Shown: piece by piece, positions 1 to 6,141 of the stretch
How the letters are laid out: each line of letters begins with the position of its first letter
Numbering within the stretch: the first letter of the stretch is position 1
NCBI GenBank assembly: GCA_023404805.1
Contig: JAEYAL010000352.1
Location: 1 to 19,216 of the forward strand
Reading direction: 5' to 3'
Origin: Actinomycetes bacterium
Lineage (GTDB): Bacteria > Actinomycetota > Thermoleophilia > Solirubrobacterales > Solirubrobacteraceae
Length of the DNA stretch: 19,216 nt
Notes under the pieces: generated by a model
Told to the model about the DNA's origin: nothing
The model's database searches: none
Seen by the model: only the letters and a program-made list of their open reading frames with translations
Translations under genes and position numbers: made by a program

Positions 1-527
1 GGCGCCGGCGGCGTGGTCGGCAGAACCGGCGGGCTAGCGCCTTCGCTGAGCGGCACCGGCGCCGTCGTGACCGTCGGCGCGGGCGCCGGAGCTGGTGCAG
101 GCGCCGGGGCGGCCTGCGGGAGCGGCACCTGCGTGCGCAGGATCGTGCGCGAGCGGACCGGACCCGACTTCACCGTCACCGCGTAGCGGCGCCCAACCGC
201 GCGAGGGAGCTGCACGACGACCTTGCCGCTGTGGCGCAGGCGCGTGCGGCGCAGCGTGTGGAGCCTCTTGCCCTTGCGCGAGAGCCGCACCACCCGGACC
301 TCGACGGAGCGGTGGTGGCGCCCACGCGGCCGGTCGTAGCTCAGGCGGATCTTCGTCCCGGGCTCGACGGGCGCGGAGTTCGACGCCAGCGGCCACGACA
401 CCGCCACGCCGCGGGCAGCGAGATCAGCCGGGGTGGTGCGCACGGCGGCCGCGGCAGACGCCGGCACCGCGGGGGCGCAGGCAGCAGCGGCAAGCACCGA
501 CGCCGCGCACTGAGAACGCAGATCCAT
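1..527 (-). CDS. Secreted Pro/Ala-rich protein, C-terminus beyond the window (partial)
   Basis: The minus strand is open from an ATG at 527-525 to the window edge, giving 175 codons without a stop. An AGGGGGAG-like ribosome site lies just upstream (531-538). The protein begins MDLRSQC, followed by an Ala-rich hydrophobic stretch (residues 8-20) and an AxA-type cleavage zone near residues 23-28, so it should be exported by Sec. Residues about 45-140 are rich in Arg, Val and Lys and alternate polar and apolar positions, like a beta-sandwich. From about residue 143 it turns into an Ala-Pro repeat and Pro/Thr/Ser-rich sequence typical of a cell-wall spacer. I recognise no family. An 11-bp hairpin (551-583) lies in its presumed leader, and ino1 is the next gene upstream on the same strand. 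The missing C-terminus may hold the functional domain. Confidence 0.7.
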   Translation of the reverse strand, partial: MDLRSQCAASVLAAAACAPAVPASAAAAVRTTPADLAARGVAVSWPLASNSAPVEPGTKIRLSYDRPRGRHHRSVEVRVVRLSRKGKRLHTLRRTRLRHSGKVVVQLPRAVGRRYAVTVKSGPVRSRTILRTQVPLPQAAPAPAPAPAPAPTVTTAPVPLSEGASPPVLPTTPPA

Positions 528-550
528 CACTCCCCCTGATCACACCATGC

Positions 551-583
551 GCCACGGTGCCGCGCAATCGCTGGCACCGTGGC
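551..583. terminator. Perfect 11-bp hairpin between ino1 and the secreted gene
   Basis: The arms GCCACGGTGCC (551-561) and GGCACCGTGGC (573-583) are exact reverse complements around an 11-nt loop. There is no U-tract on either side. It lies downstream of ino1 and about 24 nt before the ATG of the secreted gene, so it could be a second terminator for ino1 or a structured 5' leader. Confidence 0.45.
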
Positions 584-605
584 ACGCGTCACGGAAGCCT
601 GGTTC

Positions 606-623
606 GCCGGCCCGAGGGCCGGC
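606..623 (-). terminator. Terminator-like hairpin after ino1
   Basis: GCCGGCC (606-612) and GGCCGGC (617-623) form a 7-bp GC stem with a 4-nt loop, 11 nt after the ino1 stop codon (635-637) in the direction of transcription. No U-tract follows, which is usual for hairpins after genes in high-GC actinomycetes. Confidence 0.5.
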
Positions 624-634
624 GGGAGCCAGAC

Positions 635-1753
635 TTAGACCGCGGCGACGTCCTGGCCCTTGTAGGCGTACGTCTCGATGAACTCTTCCGTGTTCTGGCG
701 GCAGATCTCGTCGGGCTGCTGGTTCTTCGGCGACTTCATGAAGTACGACGAAGGACCATCGATCTGGCCGGCGAGGCCGTGGTTCAGGGCGAGCTTGCAG
801 CAGCGGACGGCGTCGATGATCACGCCAGCCGAGTTCGGCGAGTCCCACACCTCGAGCTTGAGCTCGGCCATGAGCGGCACGTCGCCGAAGGACTTGCCCT
901 CGAGGCGGATGTGGGCCCACTTGCGGTCGGTCAGCCACGGCACGTAGTCCGAGGGGCCGATGTAGACGTCGGTGTCCGGGAGCTCGCGGCCCATGATCGA
1001 GGTCACGGCCTGCGTCTTGGAGATCTTCTTCGACTCCAGGCGCTCGCGCTCGAGCATGTTGAAGAAGTCCATGTTGCCGCCGACGTTGAGCTGCGAGGTG
1101 CGCTCGAGGTGCACGCCGCGCTCGTGGAACAGGCGGGCCAGCGTGCGGTGCACGATGGTCGCGCCGACCTGCGACTTGATGTCGTCGCCGATGATCGGCA
1201 GGCCCTTCTCGACGAAGCGGTTGTTCCAGTAATCCTCGGACGCGATGAACACCGGGATGCAGTTCACGAAGGCGCAGCCGGCCTCGAGGACCTGCTCGAC
1301 GTACCACTTGGTCGCCTGCTCGGAGCCGACCGGCAGGTACGAGACGACGACGTCGGTCTTCGTCTCGCGGAGGATCTCGACGATGTTGTCGGTCGGGCCC
1401 TCGGCCTTGGTGATCTTCGTGGCCGGGTACTTGCCCAGGCCGTCGTGCGTCATGCCGCGGAACACCTTCACGCCGGTGTTGGTCGGCACGTCGGTGAACT
1501 TGATCGTGTCGTTCGGGTACGACCAGATGGCCTCGCCGAGGTCCTTGCCGACCTTCGTCGCGTTGATGTCGAACGCGGCGGTGAACTCGATGTCCTTGAC
1601 GTGGTAGCCGCCAAGGGTCGTGTGCATGAGGCCCGGGATGTCCTCGTTGTCGCCGGAGCCGGCGTAGTGGAAGACGCCCTGCACGAAGCTGTTGGCGCAG
1701 TTGCCCACGCCGATGATGGCGACGCGGACCTTCTCCTGTTGACGATCAGTCAT
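635..1753 (-). CDS. ino1: Inositol-3-phosphate synthase (actinobacterial type)
   Basis: This 372-residue protein matches myo-inositol-1(3)-phosphate synthase of the short actinobacterial kind (about 365 residues). The enzyme converts glucose 6-phosphate to inositol 3-phosphate by an NAD-dependent internal redox cycle in the cytosol. The N-terminus has the Rossmann sequence VRVAIIGVGNCANS (residues 9-22). Family blocks such as GDDIKSQVGATIVHR and LNVGGNMDFFNM follow in order. The ATG at 1753 is preceded by AGGAG about 12 nt upstream, a slightly long spacing. The stop is TAA at 635-637, followed by a hairpin. It is the last gene of the PAP2 > phosphatidyltransferase > ino1 operon, 36 nt after the previous stop. 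Its product is the head-group donor for the phosphatidyltransferase next door, so substrate supply and lipid assembly would be co-expressed. Confidence 0.96.
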   Translation of the reverse strand: MTDRQQEKVRVAIIGVGNCANSFVQGVFHYAGSGDNEDIPGLMHTTLGGYHVKDIEFTAAFDINATKVGKDLGEAIWSYPNDTIKFTDVPTNTGVKVFRGMTHDGLGKYPATKITKAEGPTDNIVEILRETKTDVVVSYLPVGSEQATKWYVEQVLEAGCAFVNCIPVFIASEDYWNNRFVEKGLPIIGDDIKSQVGATIVHRTLARLFHERGVHLERTSQLNVGGNMDFFNMLERERLESKKISKTQAVTSIMGRELPDTDVYIGPSDYVPWLTDRKWAHIRLEGKSFGDVPLMAELKLEVWDSPNSAGVIIDAVRCCKLALNHGLAGQIDGPSSYFMKSPKNQQPDEICRQNTEEFIETYAYKGQDVAAV

Positions 1754-1789
1754 GTGGTGGTGGTGCTCCTGGAAGGAAGAAATATGGGG

Positions 1790-2440
1790 CTAGGGCTGCT
1801 CGACTGCGGCCACAGGGCCATCAGCCGAAACGGGCGGCGCGAGCAGCGCCTTGCGGACGTGGAGGATGCGCTGGAGCACGGTGACAGTGCTCAAGATGGC
1901 GAGGACCCAGACGGCGGGCTCCAGCACGCCGAGATCTGCGAGGAGCAGGCCGGCGGAGAGGATGATCACGCGGCCGGCGCGGTTGCCGAAGCCGACCTTG
2001 CACTCGACGCCGAGGGCTTCGGCGCGGGCGCGCGTGTAGGACACCATCAGCGAGGAGACGATCGCTGCGGCCGTCACGGCGGTGTTCAGCTTGTCGCCGT
2101 CGGCGGCGAAGCTCGCCGCGATGACGGTGAGCATCACGCCTTCCTCGATGCGGTCGAGGGTCGAGTCCAGGAACGCGCCGAACGGCGACGCCTTGCCCGA
2201 CATGCGCGAGTACTTGCCGTCGAGCATGTCGCAGACGGAGCCGATCACGAAGGCGATACCGCCCAGGAACAGCAGGTCGGCGTAGACGAGCCCCGCGGCG
2301 ATCAGGCACAGCACGAGGCCGGTGAGCGAGATCGCGTTCGGCGTGAGGCGCGACTCGATCAGCCGGTTGCGCACGGCGTCGCTGCGCTCGGCGCTGATGA
2401 TGCGGGGGCGCTGGGGAGCGCTGGGCGGGGTGCTGGTCAA
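1790..2440 (-). CDS. CDP-alcohol phosphatidyltransferase, probable phosphatidylinositol-phosphate synthase
   Basis: This integral membrane enzyme joins CDP-diacylglycerol to an alcohol phosphate and releases CMP. The CDP-alcohol phosphotransferase signature is complete with one variation: D71xxD74G75xxS78R79x8G88xxxD92xxxD96, where the usual Ala before Arg is Ser. It begins with a short basic N-terminus (RNRLIESRLTPN) and has about six hydrophobic segments, like mycobacterial phosphatidylinositol-phosphate synthase. Placement beside ino1 argues that the acceptor is inositol 3-phosphate rather than glycerol 3-phosphate. The start I chose is TTG at 2440-2438, which overlaps the TGA stop of the PAP2 gene (2439-2437) and gives 216 residues. 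A GTG at 2374 would cut into the conserved N-terminus, and a GTG at 2479 lacks a ribosome site. The enzyme class is certain. The inositol-phosphate specificity is inferred from context. Confidence 0.88.
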   Translation of the reverse strand: MTSTPPSAPQRPRIISAERSDAVRNRLIESRLTPNAISLTGLVLCLIAAGLVYADLLFLGGIAFVIGSVCDMLDGKYSRMSGKASPFGAFLDSTLDRIEEGVMLTVIAASFAADGDKLNTAVTAAAIVSSLMVSYTRARAEALGVECKVGFGNRAGRVIILSAGLLLADLGVLEPAVWVLAILSTVTVLQRILHVRKALLAPPVSADGPVAAVEQP

Positions 2441-3222
2441 GGAGAGACTCTCGAGGGTTGTTCGGTCGCCCAGGCCCACGACTGAGGGCGCAGACGGGCG
2501 AGCCCGGTAGCGGCGACGGCTCCCACTGCGGCGACCGCGGCGCCTGCCACGGCGTCGAGCCAGAAGTGGTTGCCGGTGGCGACGACGACCAACAGGATGG
2601 CAGCCGGATAGGCCAGCCAGAAGGCACGTGCCACTCGGGACCTCACGAGGGACGCCAGCGAGAGGCCGATCATGAGCGCAAAACCGATGTGCATCGAGGG
2701 CAGCGCGGCGTACGGATTGGCGAACGCCTCCCACACGAACTTGCGCGGTCCGGAGAACGTTTCGACCGAGTCGTGGAAGCCGTACTCGGCTGGCATCAGC
2801 CGCGGCGGCGCGGTCGGCACGGCGAGGTACAGCATGCACGCGAGCCCGAACGCCACGAAGAACATGTTGCGGACGAAGTAGTAGCGCGGGTTGCGGAACA
2901 TGTAGATCCACAGCAGGCCGCCGAGCGTGACCGTGGTCTGCACGTTGAGGTAGAGCCACGAGAGGATGTCGTCGAGGTACGGCACCGAGAGCGCCCAGCG
3001 CTGCACGCTCGGCTCGATGTAGAGGCCGAGCTGCCGCTCGAGGTACACGAGGTCCTTGGCGTTGCCGATCGCCGTGAACTTGAGCGAGTCGCCCGGGCCG
3101 TCAGCCAGGCCGCGGCCCAGCTGGTACACGAACAGCGCGATCGCGAGGACGACGAACTGCACGACGAGGTCGCGCCAGCCCTTCGGCAAGCTGAGTCCGG
3201 ACGGCCGCGACATCGGTCCCAT
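2437..3222 (-). CDS. PAP2-superfamily membrane protein, AUR1/inositol-phosphorylceramide-synthase-like
   Basis: This is a polytopic membrane protein of 261 residues with about six hydrophobic segments. It carries the AUR1-like PAP2 signatures: a PTAPPRLMP block, PSMH (residues 175-178) and GNHFWLDA with H219 and D223, the expected histidine-aspartate catalytic pair. Members of this group hydrolyse lipid phosphates or transfer phosphoinositol head groups. Being first in the operon with phosphatidylinositol-phosphate synthase and ino1, it may dephosphorylate phosphatidylinositol phosphate or move a phosphoinositol head group; this is inference. The start is ATG 3222 or, 9 nt later, ATG 3213. 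An in-frame TTG at 3294 is unlikely because it lies inside a perfect hairpin (3266-3292). Its stop overlaps the next gene's start, suggesting translational coupling. Confidence 0.88.
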   Translation of the reverse strand: MGPMSRPSGLSLPKGWRDLVVQFVVLAIALFVYQLGRGLADGPGDSLKFTAIGNAKDLVYLERQLGLYIEPSVQRWALSVPYLDDILSWLYLNVQTTVTLGGLLWIYMFRNPRYYFVRNMFFVAFGLACMLYLAVPTAPPRLMPAEYGFHDSVETFSGPRKFVWEAFANPYAALPSMHIGFALMIGLSLASLVRSRVARAFWLAYPAAILLVVVATGNHFWLDAVAGAAVAAVGAVAATGLARLRPQSWAWATEQPSRVSP

Positions 3223-3265
3223 CGTAGGGGCACGGCGGGGCGTGCGCGCCTTCACCCGCGCAGGC

Positions 3266-3292
3266 GCGTGCGCTACGTGCGCGAGCGCACGC
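3266..3292 (-). terminator. Terminator-like hairpin after the CAP-domain gene
   Basis: GCGTGCGCT (3266-3274) and AGCGCACGC (3284-3292) form a perfect 9-bp stem with a 9-nt loop. It begins 14 nt beyond the stop codon of the CAP gene (3307-3309) and ends before the PAP2 start. It probably separates the CAP gene from the inositol-lipid operon. No U-tract. Confidence 0.5.
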
Positions 3293-3306
3293 AAGGGAGC
3301 GGCGCG

Positions 3307-3807
3307 TCAGCCCGCGACGTCGACCGTGGCGTAGAGGCCGCCGCGGCCCGTGCGGATGCCGATCCCGGCGCGCGTGAACGACGGCGAGAGCAGCGTCGCG
3401 CGGTGGCTCGGCGAATCCATCCACGCGCGCACGAGCTGCGCCGACCGCGAGCCGCCGGTCGACCAGAAGAGCACCTCGCCGACCTGCGCGCCGCCCGCGG
3501 GCTTCGTCAGGCGCGACGTGAGATCGCGTTCGCCTGGCAGCTGGTGGCTGACCGTGCGGCTGCGCGCCTGCCAGCGTGAATGGCGGTCGGCCGCGCGGCT
3601 CAGGCCGGGCGTGAGGTCGAGCGCGCGCAGGCCGTGGTCGCGGCGCACGAGGTTGATGCGGTGGACCACGTTCCGCTCGCGGCCGTCGATCTTCGGGCCG
3701 TCGGCCTGAGCCGGCGACGGAGCCGCAGCAGCGCCTCCCGCGGCAGCGGTAGCGATCAGGGCGCGCACGAGGGTGCGCCGACGGGTGCTCGTCTGGGGGG
3801 CGGGCAT
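3307..3807 (-). CDS. Secreted CAP-domain (SCP/PR-1-like) protein
   Basis: The protein has 166 residues. The N-terminus has an Arg-rich n-region (TSTRRRTLVRAL, possibly twin-arginine-like), an Ala-rich hydrophobic core and an AQA-DG cleavage site near residue 36. The remainder is a single CAP domain: INLVRRDHGLRALDL, a histidine-containing HSRWQA helix, VSH, GEVLFWS and the closing WMDSPSHRATLLSPSFTRAGIGI block split across the fold. The pair of histidines (HSRW and SPSHR) matches the CAP cavity. Bacterial CAP proteins are extracellular and mostly of unknown activity. ATG 3807 is supported by GAGAGG at 3815-3820, 7 nt upstream. It is divergent from the sugar kinase and separated from the PAP2 gene by a hairpin. 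Confidence 0.92.
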   Translation of the reverse strand: MPAPQTSTRRRTLVRALIATAAAGGAAAAPSPAQADGPKIDGRERNVVHRINLVRRDHGLRALDLTPGLSRAADRHSRWQARSRTVSHQLPGERDLTSRLTKPAGGAQVGEVLFWSTGGSRSAQLVRAWMDSPSHRATLLSPSFTRAGIGIRTGRGGLYATVDVAG

Positions 3808-3859
3808 GGGGAGACCTCTCGGGGGGAGTCGAGGGCGGCTTCCCGTGGGTTCTATCGGT

Positions 3860-3872
3860 CTGGTCGGACCAG
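3860..3872. promoter_or_regulatory. Palindrome in the divergent CAP/kinase promoter region
   Basis: CTGGTC-G-GACCAG is a perfect 6-bp dyad with one central base, placed 53 nt upstream of the CAP start and 90 nt upstream of the kinase start. It is a plausible operator for a dimeric regulator, but only its symmetry supports this. Confidence 0.25.
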
Positions 3873-3961
3873 CAGGGCAAGTTCACCCCCAAAAGCACGC
3901 CAACGTGCGCAGGCTCACGGCAGCGCCCGGCGGCGACCACGGGTGCGTAGCATCGGCGGCG

Positions 3962-4861
3962 ATGCGCATCGTCTGCCTTGGAGAGGCCCTCGTCGACCTC
4001 GTCTGCGAGCGGCCCGCCGCCGGCCCGGCCGACGTCGATGCGTTTGTGCCGCACTTCGGCGGCGCCCTCGCCAACGTCGCGGTGCAGGCCGCGCGGCGCG
4101 GCGCCGAGGTCGCGATCTGCGGCGGCGTCGGCGACGACCCGTGGGGACGCTGGCTCGCCGACCAGCTCGCCGCGGCCGGTGTCGACACGACCGACTTCGT
4201 CCTCGACCCGGCCGACCGCACGCCGCTGGCGCTCGTCACGGTCGACGGCCGCGGCGAGCCGAGCTACGCGATCTACGGGTCGACCACGGGGCTGGGCCTC
4301 GTGCCGGCCGCCGACCGCATCGCGCCCGCGATCAGCAAAGCCGGGCTGGTGCTGCTGTCGACGAACACGCTCCTCGGCGAGACCGAGCGGCGGCTCACGA
4401 TGGGCGCCCGCGCGCAGGCGCTGGCCGAGAACAAGAAGGTCGTGGTCGACGCCAACCTGCGCCTGAACCGCTGGGACGACATGGGCCTGCTGCGCCGCGA
4501 GGCCCTGGCTCTGCTCGAGGGCGCGTTCCTCGCGAAGATGAACGCGAGCGAAGCGGAGTTCCTGACGGGCATCGCCGACCCGGTCGCCGCCGCTGAAGCG
4601 CTGCGCGCCGACGTGGCCCGCAACGTGGTCATCACCAACGGCGAGCACGGCGCCGTGCTCCGCGGCGAGGGCGGCATCGCGCGCGAGGTCGCGGGCATCC
4701 CCGCGGTCGTCCGCAACGCCGCGGGCGCCGGCGACGCCGTGACCGGCGTCCTCCTCGCCCACCTCGCGGCGTCCGGCGGCTACGCCCCCTCGCTCAACGT
4801 CGCGCTGCCCGACGCGATGGCGACCGCCGCCGCGGTCGTACAGCAATGGGGCGCCGTCTGA
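3962..4861 (+). CDS. PfkB-family carbohydrate kinase (fructokinase/ribokinase-like)
   Basis: This cytosolic sugar kinase has 299 residues, the usual family size. It opens with MRIVCLGEALVDLV. The first PfkB signature region is FGGALANVAVQAARRGAEV (about residues 33-51), followed by GGVGDDPWG. The substrate-lid and hinge region contains KMNASEAEFLTG. The second signature NAAGAGDAVTG holds the catalytic base D258 and the anion hole. The ATG at 3962 begins the conserved first strand. No Shine-Dalgarno sequence is visible, so the true start rests on homology. The substrate cannot be read from sequence; the GEALVDLV opening resembles fructokinases and 2-keto-3-deoxygluconate kinases. A long perfect hairpin follows the stop. 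Confidence 0.92.
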   Translation: MRIVCLGEALVDLVCERPAAGPADVDAFVPHFGGALANVAVQAARRGAEVAICGGVGDDPWGRWLADQLAAAGVDTTDFVLDPADRTPLALVTVDGRGEPSYAIYGSTTGLGLVPAADRIAPAISKAGLVLLSTNTLLGETERRLTMGARAQALAENKKVVVDANLRLNRWDDMGLLRREALALLEGAFLAKMNASEAEFLTGIADPVAAAEALRADVARNVVITNGEHGAVLRGEGGIAREVAGIPAVVRNAAGAGDAVTGVLLAHLAASGGYAPSLNVALPDAMATAAAVVQQWGAV

Positions 4862-4880
4862 ACGCCGCTGCGGCGCCAGA

Positions 4881-4935
4881 GGCCACGGCTCCGGCATGAC
4901 CCCCAAACGCTGGTGGCCATCCCGGAGCCGTGGCC
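4881..4935. repeat. Perfect 14-bp inverted repeat, 55 nt overall
   Basis: GGCCACGGCTCCGG (4881-4894) and CCGGAGCCGTGGCC (4922-4935) are exact reverse complements separated by 27 nt. The element starts 19 nt after the kinase stop codon. It can act as a terminator for the kinase, but the large loop and the similar size to the hairpins at 5860-5910 and 14390-14441 suggest a dispersed hairpin element. Confidence 0.6.
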
Positions 4936-4942
4936 GCCCAAC

Positions 4943-4973
4943 TTGACATAACGCGCCGCCAGCGCGGTCTACG
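4943..4973 (+). promoter_or_regulatory. Possible sigma-70-type promoter for nth
   Basis: A perfect -35 hexamer TTGACA (4943-4948) is followed after 19 nt by TCTACG (4968-4973), a poor -10. It lies about 70 nt upstream of the endonuclease III start and just after the kinase hairpin. The long spacer and weak -10 keep confidence low. Confidence 0.3.
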
Positions 4974-5045
4974 GACGACCGACCACGCCCGAACCCCCAG
5001 CCGACACCCGAACGGAACGCCACGCACGCCGGTACGCTGCGGCCC

Positions 5046-5837
5046 GTGCCGCCCGCGCGCAAGCCCACGCCGAAGCCCGCCGTATCGACCGAGCCCGCCG
5101 AGCGCCGCACCGGCCCGCAGGTGCGCGGCAAGGCGACGGTGTCGAAGGCCGACTGGCGGCGGCCGCGGGCCGATCGCGTCGCCCGGCTGAGGGAGCGGCT
5201 GCAGGGCGTCTACGGGCTGCCGGTCGAGCGGCCGCACGGCGACCCGATCGGCGAGCTGATCCTCACCGTCCTCTCGCAGTCGACGAACGACCGCAACCGC
5301 GACGTCGCCTACCTCGGCCTGACCGATCGCTTCGCCCGAACGGACGGCGCTGCGTCCGAGGTCTCCTGGGAGGACGTGCGGGACGCGCCGAACGCCCTCG
5401 TCGAGGAGGCGATCCGCCGGGGCGGCATCTCGAAGGTGAAGTCGGCCCGGATCCAAGCGATCCTCGAAGCGATCGGCGATCCGCTGTCGCTCGACCACCT
5501 CAAGGACCTGCCGCTGCGCGAGGCGCAGGACGAGCTGTGCGCGCTGCCGGGTGTCGGCCGCAAGACGGCCGCCTGCGTGCTGCTGTTCTCGTTCGGCATG
5601 GACGACATCCCGGTCGACACGCACGTGTCCCGGGTCGGCACGCGGCTCGGGTTGTTCCGCCCCGGCGCGCCGCTCGAGGAGCTCCACGACGCGATGCTCG
5701 AGCTGACGCCCAAGGGCGCCGCGTGGGAGTTCCACGTGAACCTGCTCCGGCACGGCCGCCGCACCTGCGCCGCCCAGCGCCCGCTCTGCGACGAGTGCGC
5801 GCTGCGGTCGCTCTGCCCACGCGTCGCCGTCGACTGA
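5046..5837 (+). CDS. nth: Endonuclease III (HhH-GPD DNA glycosylase/AP lyase with 4Fe-4S cluster)
   Basis: This base-excision repair enzyme removes oxidised pyrimidines and cleaves the abasic site. It has 263 residues, longer than E. coli Nth (211) because of a basic N-terminal tail of about 40 residues. The helix-hairpin-helix LPGVGRKTA contains the catalytic lysine K173. The catalytic aspartate is D191 in IPVDTHVSRV. The cluster ligands are C241, C248, C251 and C257 with the exact C-x6-C-x2-C-x5-C spacing. ILTVLSQSTND corresponds to the Nth substrate-pocket helix. The GTG start at 5046 gives the longest reading. GTG codons at 5121 or 5139 would remove most of the disordered tail and cannot be excluded. 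It seems monocistronic, between two hairpins. Confidence 0.95.
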   Translation: MPPARKPTPKPAVSTEPAERRTGPQVRGKATVSKADWRRPRADRVARLRERLQGVYGLPVERPHGDPIGELILTVLSQSTNDRNRDVAYLGLTDRFARTDGAASEVSWEDVRDAPNALVEEAIRRGGISKVKSARIQAILEAIGDPLSLDHLKDLPLREAQDELCALPGVGRKTAACVLLFSFGMDDIPVDTHVSRVGTRLGLFRPGAPLEELHDAMLELTPKGAAWEFHVNLLRHGRRTCAAQRPLCDECALRSLCPRVAVD

Positions 5838-6141
5838 CCGGGGACCGCCGACGCCGCCGCGAACTCCCGTCACCCACGGCCGCCTGACAACCGCAGACCA
5901 CGGGAGTTCGACCCTGCGAGGCAGCGTCAACGCGCCAAACGCGCGCCGTCCCCGCACCGGATGACAAGCCGCGTCCCCCTGTTGAGCCCCTGGGCAACAG
6001 CGGGCACGAGCGCACCGTAAACCGGTTGGTAAAGAAGGTTCCGGCGAAACGCGGCTGGCGCTATGCGCTCCGGTGTGATTCGCTTGGCGCGTGTCCAGTC
6101 TGATGCCGGTGCGCACGGGTACGCGCCGCGACGGGGGCACC
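5838..6141. other. Intergenic region between nth and the first oxidase
   Basis: These 304 nt contain no convincing gene on either strand. They hold the 51-nt hairpin at 5860-5910, a smaller stem at 5979-6000 (CTGTTG and CAACAG arms), and the palindrome AACCGGTT near 6018 in a locally less GC-rich patch. The promoter of the oxidase gene should lie here, but I see no clear -35/-10 pair. Confidence 0.5.
5860..5910. repeat. Perfect 11-bp inverted repeat, 51 nt overall
   Basis: CGAACTCCCGT (5860-5870) and ACGGGAGTTCG (5900-5910) pair exactly across a 29-nt spacer. It begins 22 nt after the nth stop codon. It may terminate nth, or belong with the similarly sized hairpins at 4881-4935 and 14390-14441. 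Confidence 0.6.

Noticed and set aside
34..396. 120-codon minus-strand frame at the left edge
   Set aside because: It begins at an internal GTG in a different frame from the signal-peptide-bearing protein that starts at ATG 527 and has a ribosome site. It shows no motif.
95..2485. 796-codon open frame on the plus strand
   Set aside because: It runs antisense through ino1, the phosphatidyltransferase and the secreted gene, whose families are clear. Its translation is low-complexity Arg/Ala/Val/Asp sequence typical of a shadow frame in GC-rich DNA.
3223..3294. TTG start at 3294 for the PAP2 gene
   Set aside because: It falls within a perfect 9-bp hairpin after the CAP gene, has no ribosome site and adds a basic tail unlike the family.
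3101..5131. 676-codon minus-strand frame across the CAP and kinase genes
   Set aside because: It overlaps the well-supported kinase, CAP and PAP2 genes out of frame and has only low-complexity sequence.
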